DNA from: Nitrosospira sp. Nsp11
GTDB lineage: Bacteria > Pseudomonadota > Gammaproteobacteria > Burkholderiales > Nitrosomonadaceae
Reading direction: 5' to 3'
NCBI RefSeq assembly: GCF_900142705.1
Contig: NZ_FRBV01000009.1
Coordinates: 1 to 64,000 of the forward strand
DNA: 64,000 bases
Below are positions 35,746 to 45,128 of this stretch, one piece after another. Numbering within the stretch: the stretch's first letter is position 1; each line of letters starts with the position of its first letter. A program made the translations under genes and the position numbers. The notes below the pieces were generated by a model. It saw nothing but the letters and a program-made list of their open reading frames with translations, had not been told where the DNA came from and ran no database searches.

Positions 35746-35850
35746 GCTGCAAAGCTCGAAAATTCGCACCACTGCCTCGCTTCCGCAGCAAATAGAAATG
35801 TTATTATTTCGCTGAAACCCATAGCTTCAGGAATGGATGAGGCTGCCCCT

Positions 35851-36405
35851 CTACAGCAAGGGCTTGAACATGGATTCAAGTTTTTCCTGACTGAGACGAC
35901 CTAATTTCGTACCGATAATTTTTCCGTTACGATCGATGACGACGGTAAAAGGTAACGCTCCCTGGCGATTTCCTGCTGCCTCCGCCAGTGCCATGGCTTT
36001 CATATCTCCCACCAATACGGGATAATTAATGCCAATCTCTTTGCTGAATGCTGCCGCTCTTTCCTTCTGATCCACCGCGATGCCGATAAAAATCAGGCCC
36101 TTATCCCTGAATTTTTCCTGGAGTTCAATGAACTCGGGAATTTCATTGCGGCAAGGTTCGCACCAGCTCGCCCAGAAATTAACTACCATTACTTGGCCGC
36201 GCCATTGCGATATTGCCTGACTTTTGTCCTGCAGGTCGGGCAAACTCGCGGCAAATATCGCCTCGGCTCCTCTACTCGCCACTGCCGCATCAGTTGCCCC
36301 GGATTGAGCATCGCTGCTCATCAGTTGGCCCCGCAACAGAAATCCCGCCGCTACCGCAAGTATGGCGACACCTGTGTACAATAATACCTGCTGCAATTTG
36401 GTCAT
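35851..36405 (-). CDS. TlpA-like thioredoxin-family protein
   Basis: A 184-residue periplasmic thioredoxin-fold protein anchored by one N-terminal helix (residues 8-26). The redox motif is C82-E-P-C85 in FWASWCEPC, followed by the cis-proline region GALPFTVVID. It resembles TlpA/ResA-type reductants for cytochrome or copper-site maturation. It lies 116 bases downstream of dsbD, which could supply its electrons, and is probably in the same unit as cutA and dsbD. Confidence 0.86.
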   Translation of the reverse strand: MTKLQQVLLYTGVAILAVAAGFLLRGQLMSSDAQSGATDAAVASRGAEAIFAASLPDLQDKSQAISQWRGQVMVVNFWASWCEPCRNEIPEFIELQEKFRDKGLIFIGIAVDQKERAAAFSKEIGINYPVLVGDMKAMALAEAAGNRQGALPFTVVIDRNGKIIGTKLGRLSQEKLESMFKPLL

Positions 36406-36521
36406 TTAATGTAAATCCCACAAATGCGGTTTGCATTGAGCCGCGGCCGGCAATTGGCGAACGACCTCGCTCGAACTCAGAACGATGACATCCGGATGAA
36501 TTGAACCTTTTTCGGAAACGG

Positions 36522-38462
36522 CTAGGTCAAAACTGCATTGAGTATCTTCAGAAAGCTTTCCTTGTCCTGATAACCTATAAGCCTGATGCCGGGAATTTCA
36601 CGTCCTTCCCGGTCGAGGAACAGAATGCCGGGAGGGCCGAAAAGCTTGAAGCGTTTGAGCAACGCCATGTCATCCGGCGTCCCCTCGGTAACATCAACCT
36701 GCAACAGTACCACATCTTTCAGGCGGGACTGTACTTGCGAATCGGAAAACGTGAAGCGCTCCATTTCCTTGCAGGAAATGCACCAGTCCGCGGAAAAATC
36801 CACCATCACGTATTGGTTCCTGGACCGAAGGACATGCTGTTCAAATTCCACGACCGACTTCACTCTCTGAAAGGGCAAATGATCCGTTTGCGCGATATCC
36901 TGTTTTTTTCCGGATACATCGACCACAGCAATACCTAACTTTGAGAGGGGCTGCAAAATATCGCGACTACCTGACAAAACACCCACCAGCAAAGCAATTC
37001 CGGTCAGCAATGCAATCATCCCAACGCCCTTCAGGAGCTTCTGAAAACCCGAAGCTCCTGGACGCAATGGATCAACTGCGTGCAGATAGATGGCTGAGAT
37101 GATCAATAAGGCTGCCCACAGCAGCATATGCACAACTGCGGAAATGACCGGCGATATCAGCCATATTGCAACTCCCAGCAGCAATACGCCAAAAAATTGC
37201 TTGATGGACTCCATCCATGGTCCCGCTTTCGGCAAAATTGCCCCTGCGGAGGCGCCCAATATCAACAGTGGCACACCCATGCCCAGGGCCATGACGAACA
37301 GCGCCGATCCACCCAGCACGATGTCGCGGGTCTGGCTAATGTAAAGCAATGCCCCCGCCAGCGGAGCAGCTACACACGGGCCGACAATTAATGCCGATAA
37401 CGCCCCCATGCCAAATACGCTGGTCAGATGCCCGCCTTTTAAATGCCCCGCTTCCTCGGAAAGCTTACTCTGGAGAAAGGAGGGTAATTGCAGTTCATAG
37501 AAACCGAACATCGACAGAGCAAGCGTTATAAAGACCAGCGCGAACGTGCCCAGCACCCAGGCATTTTGTAAAGCTGCGGAGAGCATTGCACCCGAAAGCC
37601 CAGCCGCCACACCGGCGATGGCGTACGTAATCGCCATCCCCATGACATAGGCGAGCGACAGGAAAAATCCACGCGTCTTGGTGATATTTGTACCGCCTCT
37701 GGCAATGATGCCGGACAGAATCGGGAACATCGGAAATACGCAGGGAGTAAATGAGAGCAGCAGGCCGATACCAAAGAAACCGGTCAGGATCAGCCCAAAA
37801 TTACCGCTTTGGAACATGCGCTCTATTCGGTTCGATTCTGTTTCGATGGCAGGTGATCCTGCAGACGGGAACAGCTCTGCGGCCGCGTCCGGTTTTAAAG
37901 CGCCGGATGGCGCCGCCACTGCCGAGCTGCTCATGGCATCGGCCACCGCGCCGGCGGCGGCTTTTGCCATTGGCAGCGTCAGCTCGATTACCTTGTTGAT
38001 AGGCGCGTAGCACACCCCTATTGGCTCATTGCAGCCCTGGTAGGTAGCGACGAGAGTCAGTTTGTCGGATGACGATGCGTCGCGCTTCAGGAAAATCAAC
38101 GCTTCGAATGGCTGATGAAAGACTTCGACCTGGCCGAAGGTAACATCGCTTTTTATCGCTCCCTGCGGCAGTGAAATTTTCTCGATCGATGTCCCAGCAT
38201 CCTGGGGCTTGAACGCAACCTTGTCTTTATAAAGATAATAGTCTTTTGCCGGCTCAAATTGAGCCACCAGCGTATTTGCATCCCGGACCTTTACCGTCAA
38301 TTTGAAAGCCTGATCCGGAGGGAGCAATTCCTGTTCATTCTGCTCGAAACCCGAGCTAAGCTGCTGCAACCCTGAAAGAAAGCCAAAAGGCTTCCTCTCC
38401 TCTGCGAAGCTATTGATACTGCATAAACACAGCGACAACAAAAAATATTGGCTCAGGCGCAT
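36522..38462 (-). CDS. dsbD: Thiol:disulphide interchange protein DsbD
   Basis: A 646-residue transmembrane reductase with the standard three parts. The N-terminal periplasmic domain has YQGCNEPIGVCYAP with its cysteine pair; the central part has eight helices with the CVFPMFPILSG and GPCVAAPLAGALLY cysteines; the C-terminal thioredoxin domain has C561-I-S-C564 (FSADWCISC). It carries reducing power from cytoplasmic thioredoxin to periplasmic partners. A signal peptide is present. The gene follows cutA by 11 bases, the common cutA-dsbD order. Confidence 0.93.
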   Translation of the reverse strand: MRLSQYFLLSLCLCSINSFAEERKPFGFLSGLQQLSSGFEQNEQELLPPDQAFKLTVKVRDANTLVAQFEPAKDYYLYKDKVAFKPQDAGTSIEKISLPQGAIKSDVTFGQVEVFHQPFEALIFLKRDASSSDKLTLVATYQGCNEPIGVCYAPINKVIELTLPMAKAAAGAVADAMSSSAVAAPSGALKPDAAAELFPSAGSPAIETESNRIERMFQSGNFGLILTGFFGIGLLLSFTPCVFPMFPILSGIIARGGTNITKTRGFFLSLAYVMGMAITYAIAGVAAGLSGAMLSAALQNAWVLGTFALVFITLALSMFGFYELQLPSFLQSKLSEEAGHLKGGHLTSVFGMGALSALIVGPCVAAPLAGALLYISQTRDIVLGGSALFVMALGMGVPLLILGASAGAILPKAGPWMESIKQFFGVLLLGVAIWLISPVISAVVHMLLWAALLIISAIYLHAVDPLRPGASGFQKLLKGVGMIALLTGIALLVGVLSGSRDILQPLSKLGIAVVDVSGKKQDIAQTDHLPFQRVKSVVEFEQHVLRSRNQYVMVDFSADWCISCKEMERFTFSDSQVQSRLKDVVLLQVDVTEGTPDDMALLKRFKLFGPPGILFLDREGREIPGIRLIGYQDKESFLKILNAVLT

Positions 38463-38473
38463 GGCAACCGGTT

Positions 38474-38806
38474 CTAATCAATTATGTCCGGGACTAATGT
38501 TTCGTCCGCGATCCACTTTAAATAAGCAGGCAATCCGTTGCTAATTGGGACAGCAATGATTTCGGGTAGTTCGTAGGGGTGCATCGCGTTTATCAACTGC
38601 TCCAACCGTGCATAATGCTGCGCAAGGGTTTTAATAAAGATCGGCACTTCGCGGATACTTTCGTTTTTCCCCTGCCAGCGGTAGACAGAAGTGCATCCGT
38701 CAAGCACGTTAACGCAGGCCGCCAATCGTTCATCGACCAGTTTGTGAGCAAGGGCCATCGCGCTCGCTCTATCAGGCAAATTGCTAATGATGAGTATGGA
38801 TTCCAT
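38474..38806 (-). CDS. cutA: Divalent cation tolerance protein CutA
   Basis: A 110-residue CutA1 protein with the conserved LAACVNVLDGCTSVYRWQGK and HPYELPEIIAVP motifs. It forms a PII-like trimer; its precise role in copper tolerance or protein assembly is still debated. First gene of the cutA-dsbD-tlpA group. Confidence 0.93.
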   Translation of the reverse strand: MESILIISNLPDRASAMALAHKLVDERLAACVNVLDGCTSVYRWQGKNESIREVPIFIKTLAQHYARLEQLINAMHPYELPEIIAVPISNGLPAYLKWIADETLVPDIID

Positions 38807-38842
38807 TGCGATTGTGCTCCTGGCTCATCCGTAGATCGGATT

Positions 38843-39757
38843 TTACCCATTTTCCGCAGTACTTGCTGCGCTCGGCGTGAAACACTCGACCACGGTGGGA
38901 TAACGAAGGTTTACGCGCAACTCGTGCTTGATACGGATGTTTGCCAACCGCCGCGATTCCTGCATGAACGATAGCATACCTGGCGATATGAAACCTTCCG
39001 CTTCGGCCCGGGAGATACGCGGCGGCCGCGGCAGATCGAAATGGTCCGCGACGAGATCGAAGTATTCGCCCATCTTAAGCTTTGAGTCGTCACAGGCATG
39101 GTAAACCCTGCCCGGTTTTCCGTAGTGCAACGCCGCGGAGATAATGCGGGCGAGGTCGTCGGCGTGTATGTGGTTCGTATAGCTATCCTCTTCCGGCAAT
39201 AACGCTGGCGCGTGCTCACGCAACCGGGCCAGCGGCAAGCGATCGTCGGCATAAATACCCGGCACGCGAAGGATTGAAACACTCACGCCGTTGCGCAGTC
39301 CCCAATGGCGCACCTGCGCCTCCGCATCGGCACGACGCATTGCGCGCGCGGTTTGAGGATTTATCAATCGGGTTTCATCCACCAGGGCGCCGTTGCAATC
39401 ACCATACACACCGCTGGTACTGATGTAGACAAGACGTTGTGGTAACATTGCCCCCTTCATCTTTGGCCGCTTTGTCAGCGCTGCCAGGAGGTTTGCGGTG
39501 CGGGTATCGCGTTGACCACAGTTCGGTGGAGGGGCCAGGTGAACAACTGCATGAGCCATTCCCGCAAGTTTGGCAAGGCTGCCCGGTATATCGAGATTCC
39601 CGAGCACTGGCGTAATCCCATGCAAACGTAATGCGGCGCGGCTGTCGGGTCTACGATGCAAGCCCAGTAGCCGGTAGTGCGCCTGTAGCAGGGGCGCTGT
39701 GCGCAAGGCAATGTCGCCGCAACCAATAAATAAAAGCGTCCGTTTCGTCGTGTTCAT
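38843..39757 (-). CDS. Atypical NAD(P)-dependent SDR/epimerase (YeeZ-like)
   Basis: A 304-residue Rossmann protein of the extended or atypical SDR group. The nucleotide loop is a variant, LLFIGCGDIALR, and the active tyrosine is in VYISTSGVYGD. The family resembles E. coli YeeZ and betaproteobacterial relatives of unknown substrate. It is separated from cutA by 36 bases on the same strand, so it may be its operon neighbour. Confidence 0.8.
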   Translation of the reverse strand: MNTTKRTLLFIGCGDIALRTAPLLQAHYRLLGLHRRPDSRAALRLHGITPVLGNLDIPGSLAKLAGMAHAVVHLAPPPNCGQRDTRTANLLAALTKRPKMKGAMLPQRLVYISTSGVYGDCNGALVDETRLINPQTARAMRRADAEAQVRHWGLRNGVSVSILRVPGIYADDRLPLARLREHAPALLPEEDSYTNHIHADDLARIISAALHYGKPGRVYHACDDSKLKMGEYFDLVADHFDLPRPPRISRAEAEGFISPGMLSFMQESRRLANIRIKHELRVNLRYPTVVECFTPSAASTAENG

Positions 39758-39809
39758 TTTCTTCTTTGCCGTCAGTTAAATTGTCTTTATAGACTCATTT
39801 TGTAACCAG

Positions 39810-40850
39810 ATGCCGCATCAAATCACTATCAAGCCGAGCGGACACGTCTTTTTCGCTCAACCCGGTGAAACCGTGTTGCAAGCCGCGCTTCGTGAAGGTT
39901 TTCCGCTTCCTTATGGCTGCCGAAACGGCGCCTGCGGGACTTGCAAGGGCAAAATCATACAGGGAACGGTGGATTTCGGCAGTCATAACGAAGGTACGTT
40001 GACCGAAATGGAGAAACAGGCTGGAATGGCATTGTTTTGCTGTGCTGTGCCGCTATCGGAACTTACAATTGAATGTCGGGAAATTGGGGCAATAAAAGAT
40101 ATCAAAGTCAAAATACTGCCATGCCGTGTCCAACAACTGGCGCGAGTCGCACCGGACGTAATGGTTATTTCCCTAAAGCTGCCAACTAGCGAGCGGCTGC
40201 AATTTCTTGCTGGGCAATATATTGATATCCTCATGAAAGATGGCAAGCGCCGGAGTTTTTCGCTGGCGAACGCACCTCATGACGACGAACTGCTCCAGTT
40301 GCACGTGCGCAACTATCGGGGGGGTACGTTCGCCGAGCATGTGTTCACCAAGATGAAGGAAAAGGATATTTTGCGCTTTGAGGGACCGCTCGGCACATTC
40401 TTTCTACGCGAAGATTCAGATAAACCAATCATATTCGTTGCCAGCGGCACGGGTTTCGCCCCGGTTAAAAGCATACTCGAGCATATCTTCCACGTACAAT
40501 ATCTGCGGGCCAATGAACGGCAGATCGTGCTCTACTGGGGTAATCGTACGAAGGCCGATCTATATATGGCTGACATGGCAGGAAACTGGCAGCGGGAGCA
40601 TGACAACTTTACGTTTATACCGGTACTGTCTGAGGCACTGCCGGGCGACAACTGGAGCGGAAGGACCGGGTTGGTGCATCAGGCCGTGTTGCAGGATTTC
40701 GACAACCTCGCCGGGTATCAGGTATACGCTTGCGGAACACCGGCCATGGTTGAAGCCGCCCACAAGGATTTCACTACGCTGCGCAGCCTTCCGGAAGAGG
40801 AATTCTTTTCCGACGCATTCACCGTTTCGCCACGCGAACCCCGATCTTGA
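39810..40850 (+). CDS. 2Fe-2S ferredoxin and FAD/NAD(P) reductase (AscD-like)
   Basis: A 346-residue two-part electron-transfer protein. A plant-type 2Fe-2S domain has cysteines C37, C42, C45 and C77 (YGCRNGACGTC). It is followed by an FAD domain (RRSFSLANAP) and an NAD(P) domain (FVASGTGFAPVKSIL, YACGTPAMVEAA). Databases usually call the betaproteobacterial form CDP-6-deoxy-delta-3,4-glucoseen reductase; no deoxysugar genes are nearby, so the partner enzyme is unknown and a general oxygenase reductase role is equally possible. Confidence 0.86.
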   Translation: MPHQITIKPSGHVFFAQPGETVLQAALREGFPLPYGCRNGACGTCKGKIIQGTVDFGSHNEGTLTEMEKQAGMALFCCAVPLSELTIECREIGAIKDIKVKILPCRVQQLARVAPDVMVISLKLPTSERLQFLAGQYIDILMKDGKRRSFSLANAPHDDELLQLHVRNYRGGTFAEHVFTKMKEKDILRFEGPLGTFFLREDSDKPIIFVASGTGFAPVKSILEHIFHVQYLRANERQIVLYWGNRTKADLYMADMAGNWQREHDNFTFIPVLSEALPGDNWSGRTGLVHQAVLQDFDNLAGYQVYACGTPAMVEAAHKDFTTLRSLPEEEFFSDAFTVSPREPRS

Positions 40851-40988
40851 ACTTTTTACCCGTTCTCCTTTTTACCTGCTCTCATCCGGCAATCCGCTGT
40901 TGCACGGATAAGTCGACTTCTTTTGGCATACAGCGGCTGGAATGAAACCAATCGGACTGTGCCGCGGTTTGCCCGATCCATTTTCCAG

Positions 40989-42200
40989 CTACTCCTGCTC
41001 TAGCGCGTCCAGCCGCCACAATGCAAGTTCCAGCCCCTTGCTGTAGTGATCCCTTGCCAACTCGAGCCGTCCGAGTTTCTCGTTCAACTGCGCCAATGCA
41101 AGATGAGCGGGATAATCCGGGTCCACGGACAGGCTTGCCTCCAGATAGTTTTGTGCTTTGCCCCAAAGCTCGCAATTAACGCAAAGCTTGCCCAGCGCCA
41201 GCAGCAGACAGGCGTCATTAGGATGAGATTCGAGCCACGCTTCGGCGTGCTCGATCTGGCTGATGGCGTCGCTTCCCGGACATTTTGCATACAATCCTGC
41301 TAATTCGGAATCCCACTGGGCATTTAAACTTTCCTCGATAATCTGATGAGCTGCGACACAATCGCCCATCGCTGCGTAAGCCCGCGCAGCGGCAGCAGCC
41401 AGCTTGCTGTCTTTCTTGTCGGCCGAAGATATATTTTGCCAATATTCCTTCAGCGCATTCGGATTCAACATCCTGCTTTTGAGACTTTCTATACGCGCCT
41501 GGAGCCGCAGTTGCCTCATCACTGTCTTTTCGATGGCATTACGCTGGTCCAGTTGCCCGAGCAGATCCAGTACGGCGTCCCAATTTTTGGATCGCTGCTG
41601 CGCTCTCAGTTCCAGCCGCAACGCCGCGGTATGCTTCCCCGCCCCGGCATGAGGAAGAGAATGCAATATTTTTAGCGCTTCTTCGGGCCGATGTTCATCC
41701 AGCAGCAACTCGGCTTGCGTCATTAGCAGCAAGGTTATTTCTTTCGGTGCACTGGTTTTTGCCTGGGCAATAAGTTCGTCACGACGAGCATACTTTCTCA
41801 GCTCGTGCGCGGAACGGGCCGCAACCATTGCGTTAAGCGCGCTGACGGAGGGAGATTCCTTTAGTTCCAGAACGGCGACGGAAGCTTTCTCAGCTTTGGC
41901 ATAACGGCCTTCGAAGAACGCCCTTAGCCCATCCAGCATCATCATTCGTGCTTTTTCGCGACGCCGGCGGAGACGGAATCCGCTCACTTCCGCTGGCAAC
42001 CTGAAAGTAATGACAGCCAGCCTCACTATAAAATAGGCAATAAAAAACATTACCAGCAGCAACACCGCCAGTAAATTGAGCGATAGCTCGACGCGATAAG
42101 GTTGAGCCACTATCAGTACATAACCGCTGTTGTATCTGGCCGCAAGTGTTACCGCTACCGCAATCAGGAACAACGCCAGAAGCCAGAGCGCTCCCTTCAT
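40989..42200 (-). CDS. hemY: HemY-like TPR membrane protein
   Basis: A 403-residue protein with two N-terminal helices, the HemY N-terminal domain signature (MKGALWLLALFLIAVAVTLAARYNSGYVLI) and TPR-like helices after residue 90. This proteobacterial HemY is not protoporphyrinogen oxidase; its role in haem synthesis is unsettled. Its ATG overlaps the hemX stop by four bases. Confidence 0.88.
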   Translation of the reverse strand: MKGALWLLALFLIAVAVTLAARYNSGYVLIVAQPYRVELSLNLLAVLLLVMFFIAYFIVRLAVITFRLPAEVSGFRLRRRREKARMMMLDGLRAFFEGRYAKAEKASVAVLELKESPSVSALNAMVAARSAHELRKYARRDELIAQAKTSAPKEITLLLMTQAELLLDEHRPEEALKILHSLPHAGAGKHTAALRLELRAQQRSKNWDAVLDLLGQLDQRNAIEKTVMRQLRLQARIESLKSRMLNPNALKEYWQNISSADKKDSKLAAAAARAYAAMGDCVAAHQIIEESLNAQWDSELAGLYAKCPGSDAISQIEHAEAWLESHPNDACLLLALGKLCVNCELWGKAQNYLEASLSVDPDYPAHLALAQLNEKLGRLELARDHYSKGLELALWRLDALEQE

Positions 42201-43249
42201 CTATTTCCCCGATCACGGGCGAGACGATAGTTGCGCACCGCATCGAGACTCGCGGAAATACGGGGCAATTCAATGCCCACTTCACTTTCTCGCAGCTGGG
42301 TCAGGGTTTCAAGCATATTGACGACAGACTGCGAGCTGTTGTCGTAATACCGGCCTATCCAGTCCGTGGATGCATCGATATCAGCCTTGAAGCTCGTTCC
42401 ATCACGCGCCAGAAGCGCATGCCGCGCCGACAAAAGACGCAGTTTTAGATTTTCCCGCAAAAAATAGGCTTGTGATGGCGATAACAGAGCAATATCCGGC
42501 TTATCCATGTGCTGAATCCGCACCAGACGCTTTATGTCCTCCCACGCTTCATGCAGGAACTGGAGCCATATATTCCCGGTTACTGGAAACTGGGGGGACC
42601 GGGAAGCGCCGGGTTCGGGTGGACGAAGTTCCATTGCCAATGGCAACACATCGACCGAGGCGGCAAGATTGTCCAGGCGTATGCTGACGCCTACCGTATC
42701 CACATATGGCGCAGCTTTGAGCAGATCCATATCCGTTGACAGAACCTTACGCAGGGAAGATAACTGCGGACGATCAAGACGCTGCAGTCGGGCGTCGGCC
42801 TCTTGCATTGCAATCAGGGCTGCTTTTACGTTACTTGCAAGCTGAAGCTGCTGATTGGCGATGAGCAGCAGCTGTTCCACTTCTTCCAGCGTTGCTTCAT
42901 CGCGATTACGCGTAAGTTCCTGGTACAGCGCCTCCAGTGCCAACTGCTGGTTTTGCGATTCAGCGAGCCTTGATTCGAGCAAGCCGAGCTTTGTCTCTGT
43001 CCGGCGTCCTGCCTCGGCCGCTTCCACTACAATATTACGCGACTCTTTTCCAGAAGCATCGGCCTCGGCTAGCCGCTTCGCCAGCTCATGCTGCAATCCC
43101 CCGATCTGACTGCGAGTGTCGTACCACTGCAGCGCGATAATGGGAACAAGGATTATGACAAAAATGAAGAGCGGATGGATGCGCAACGCCAACCTCTTGC
43201 GCACTTCCGGAGGTTTTTCGGTCTTGCCCGACTGCTTTTCCGCGCTCAT
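42197..43249 (-). CDS. hemX: HemX membrane protein of the haem operon
   Basis: A 350-residue protein with one membrane helix (about residues 27-43) and a long coiled-coil region after it (GLQHELAKRLAEADAS to about residue 130). It belongs to the HemX family, often mislabelled uroporphyrinogen-III C-methyltransferase, but no methyltransferase domain is present. It overlaps both hemD and hemY by four bases, so the operon is tightly coupled. Confidence 0.87.
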   Translation of the reverse strand: MSAEKQSGKTEKPPEVRKRLALRIHPLFIFVIILVPIIALQWYDTRSQIGGLQHELAKRLAEADASGKESRNIVVEAAEAGRRTETKLGLLESRLAESQNQQLALEALYQELTRNRDEATLEEVEQLLLIANQQLQLASNVKAALIAMQEADARLQRLDRPQLSSLRKVLSTDMDLLKAAPYVDTVGVSIRLDNLAASVDVLPLAMELRPPEPGASRSPQFPVTGNIWLQFLHEAWEDIKRLVRIQHMDKPDIALLSPSQAYFLRENLKLRLLSARHALLARDGTSFKADIDASTDWIGRYYDNSSQSVVNMLETLTQLRESEVGIELPRISASLDAVRNYRLARDRGNR

Positions 43250-44040
43250 GGTTTTTCCAAGCCACGAATCTCTCTGGTGGATTCCGGCCGAAAGTAGTTT
43301 AGCAAACCCTCCAGCAATCCATCATCTCCAGCAGTGGTTAGAATGACATGGGCGAACCCGAGATTTCCCGCGACTTGGGCGATGCGCACATGAGAAACAA
43401 ACAATGGCGTTTTCTTAAGCCATGCTTCGCCGACCATTTCGCATAAATTGCGCAGCCCTTCGCTGCTGGTTATGGTAATTGCCTTCATCTTGTCATTCGC
43501 CCACGCGTGCAGCAACGGAGCAGTATCTGATTTCGGCATGACACGGCGGTAGCATTTCGCGTATTCGAGGACGGCGCCTCGCTTCAGCAAGCTTTCCCCA
43601 AGCAATTCACGCCCCTTGTCGCCGCGAAAAATTACGATACGCTTACCTTTCACCTGCCTCAAGAGCGGCAGATCAAGCAAAGCTTCGCTATCGAAGCGCA
43701 AAGCGGGCGCGATTACCCCGGTGACGCCAAAGTTTCCCAACTCCTTTGCGGTACCTTGGCCGACAGCGACTATTTTCAACTGGGTGGGCAGCGTCCGCTT
43801 CGCGCTTATGAGGCTCATCGCCTTAACAACGGCGTTGGGGCTGATAAAAATTGCAATGTCGAATTCATCGAGGCGCCCGATCAAGTCCAGCAACGGATGC
43901 AGATTGGGGATATCCAGGATCTCGAGTACCGGAAACAAAACAGGATTACCGCCCGCGATGCGTATCTTGTCAGCAAGTTCGCCAGCCTGATGCGCAGGAC
44001 GCGTAACCAGGATGTCGATCCCGGCCAGCGGCTTGGTCAC
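43246..44040 (-). CDS. hemD: Uroporphyrinogen-III synthase
   Basis: A 264-residue two-domain HemD. Recognisable segments are [17 protein letters not shown] at the start, [10 protein letters not shown], and [12 protein letters not shown] in the second domain. It closes hydroxymethylbilane with D-ring inversion. The start is GTG, overlapping the hemC stop as GTGA. Confidence 0.9.
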   Translation of the reverse strand: MTKPLAGIDILVTRPAHQAGELADKIRIAGGNPVLFPVLEILDIPNLHPLLDLIGRLDEFDIAIFISPNAVVKAMSLISAKRTLPTQLKIVAVGQGTAKELGNFGVTGVIAPALRFDSEALLDLPLLRQVKGKRIVIFRGDKGRELLGESLLKRGAVLEYAKCYRRVMPKSDTAPLLHAWANDKMKAITITSSEGLRNLCEMVGEAWLKKTPLFVSHVRIAQVAGNLGFAHVILTTAGDDGLLEGLLNYFRPESTREIRGLEKP

Positions 44041-45005
44041 GGATGGCTCACGGGTTCAATCGTTTGCGATGCCAGTGCCGTCAGAATTTCCTGCGCACCG
44101 CGTGCCTTCAGATTCTGTGCCAGTTGTGCGCCCATTACCGCACCCATGCCGGGATTGCCGCTCAGCTCATCGCTTATGACGCGCGATCCATCCTGGCTTG
44201 CAACGAAACCGCGCAGCCTCAGAACACCTTCATTTATTTCTGCAAATCCACCCAGCGGAACCTCGCAGCTTCCTCCCAAAGCGCGGCTCATGGCGCGTTC
44301 CGCCTCAACGCACTGAGCGGTCGGAAGATGGTGCAGAGGTTCCATCAATTTGATCAAATCGGTTCGATCCGACCGGCATTCAATCCCCAAAGCGCCCTGT
44401 CCCACCGCCGGCAAACTCACTTCGGGACTTAGCAATGCGGTAATGCGGTCAGCCAGCCCCAGCCGTTTCAAGCCTGCAGCCGCGAGGATAATTGCCGCAA
44501 ACTGTCCCTCATCGAGCTTACGCAAGCGGGTCTGAACATTACCCCGCAGCGGCTGCACCTGCAAATGCGGAAAGCGCGCACGCAACTGGCTTTCGCGCCG
44601 CAGGCTCGAAGTCCCCACCACGCTTCCAGGCGGGAGTGCGTCGAGATCGGCGTATTGATTGGAAACAAAAGCATCGCGCGGATCTTCACGTTCGGCGATA
44701 GCCGCGAGCGCATATCCTGGCGGCATATCCATTGGGACGTCCTTCATGGAATGCACGGCGATATCCGCGCGCCGCTCCTCCAGCGCCTGTTCCAGTTCCT
44801 TGATGAATAACCCCTTGCCGCCGATCTTGGAGAGGGATATGTCAAGTATCTGGTCTCCCCTCGTGGTCATCCCCAATATTTTGGATTCCGTTTGCGGGTA
44901 TAATTTCGCCAGTTGTCCCTGAATAAAATTTGCCTGCCACAAGGCAAGGGCGCTTTCACGGGTCGCGATAATGATTTGTAAGGGTATGGATGAGGAATTA
45001 AGCAT
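44037..45005 (-). CDS. hemC: Porphobilinogen deaminase (hydroxymethylbilane synthase)
   Basis: A 322-residue HemC. It has [34 protein letters not shown] with the catalytic aspartate region around D81, GTSSLRR and the dipyrromethane-bearing C247 in LGGSCEVP. First gene of hemCDXY, divergent from ppc across 123 bases that must contain both promoters. Confidence 0.95.
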   Translation of the reverse strand: MLNSSSIPLQIIIATRESALALWQANFIQGQLAKLYPQTESKILGMTTRGDQILDISLSKIGGKGLFIKELEQALEERRADIAVHSMKDVPMDMPPGYALAAIAEREDPRDAFVSNQYADLDALPPGSVVGTSSLRRESQLRARFPHLQVQPLRGNVQTRLRKLDEGQFAAIILAAAGLKRLGLADRITALLSPEVSLPAVGQGALGIECRSDRTDLIKLMEPLHHLPTAQCVEAERAMSRALGGSCEVPLGGFAEINEGVLRLRGFVASQDGSRVISDELSGNPGMGAVMGAQLAQNLKARGAQEILTALASQTIEPVSHP

Positions 45006-45128
45006 TATTTATTACGATGAGAAAATTAGGGAATTGCTGCCGGTGCTTATTTTAGCATGGCAAGCTCCAAGCCGGATTGAAGTGCACCTGCCATCAGCTC
45101 GTATCTGCGTTCAAGAAGAGGTAGCGTT

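Noticed and set aside
42197-43249. Uroporphyrinogen-III C-methyltransferase
   Set aside because: Common label for HemX, but there is no SAM-binding methyltransferase domain, only a helix and coiled coil.
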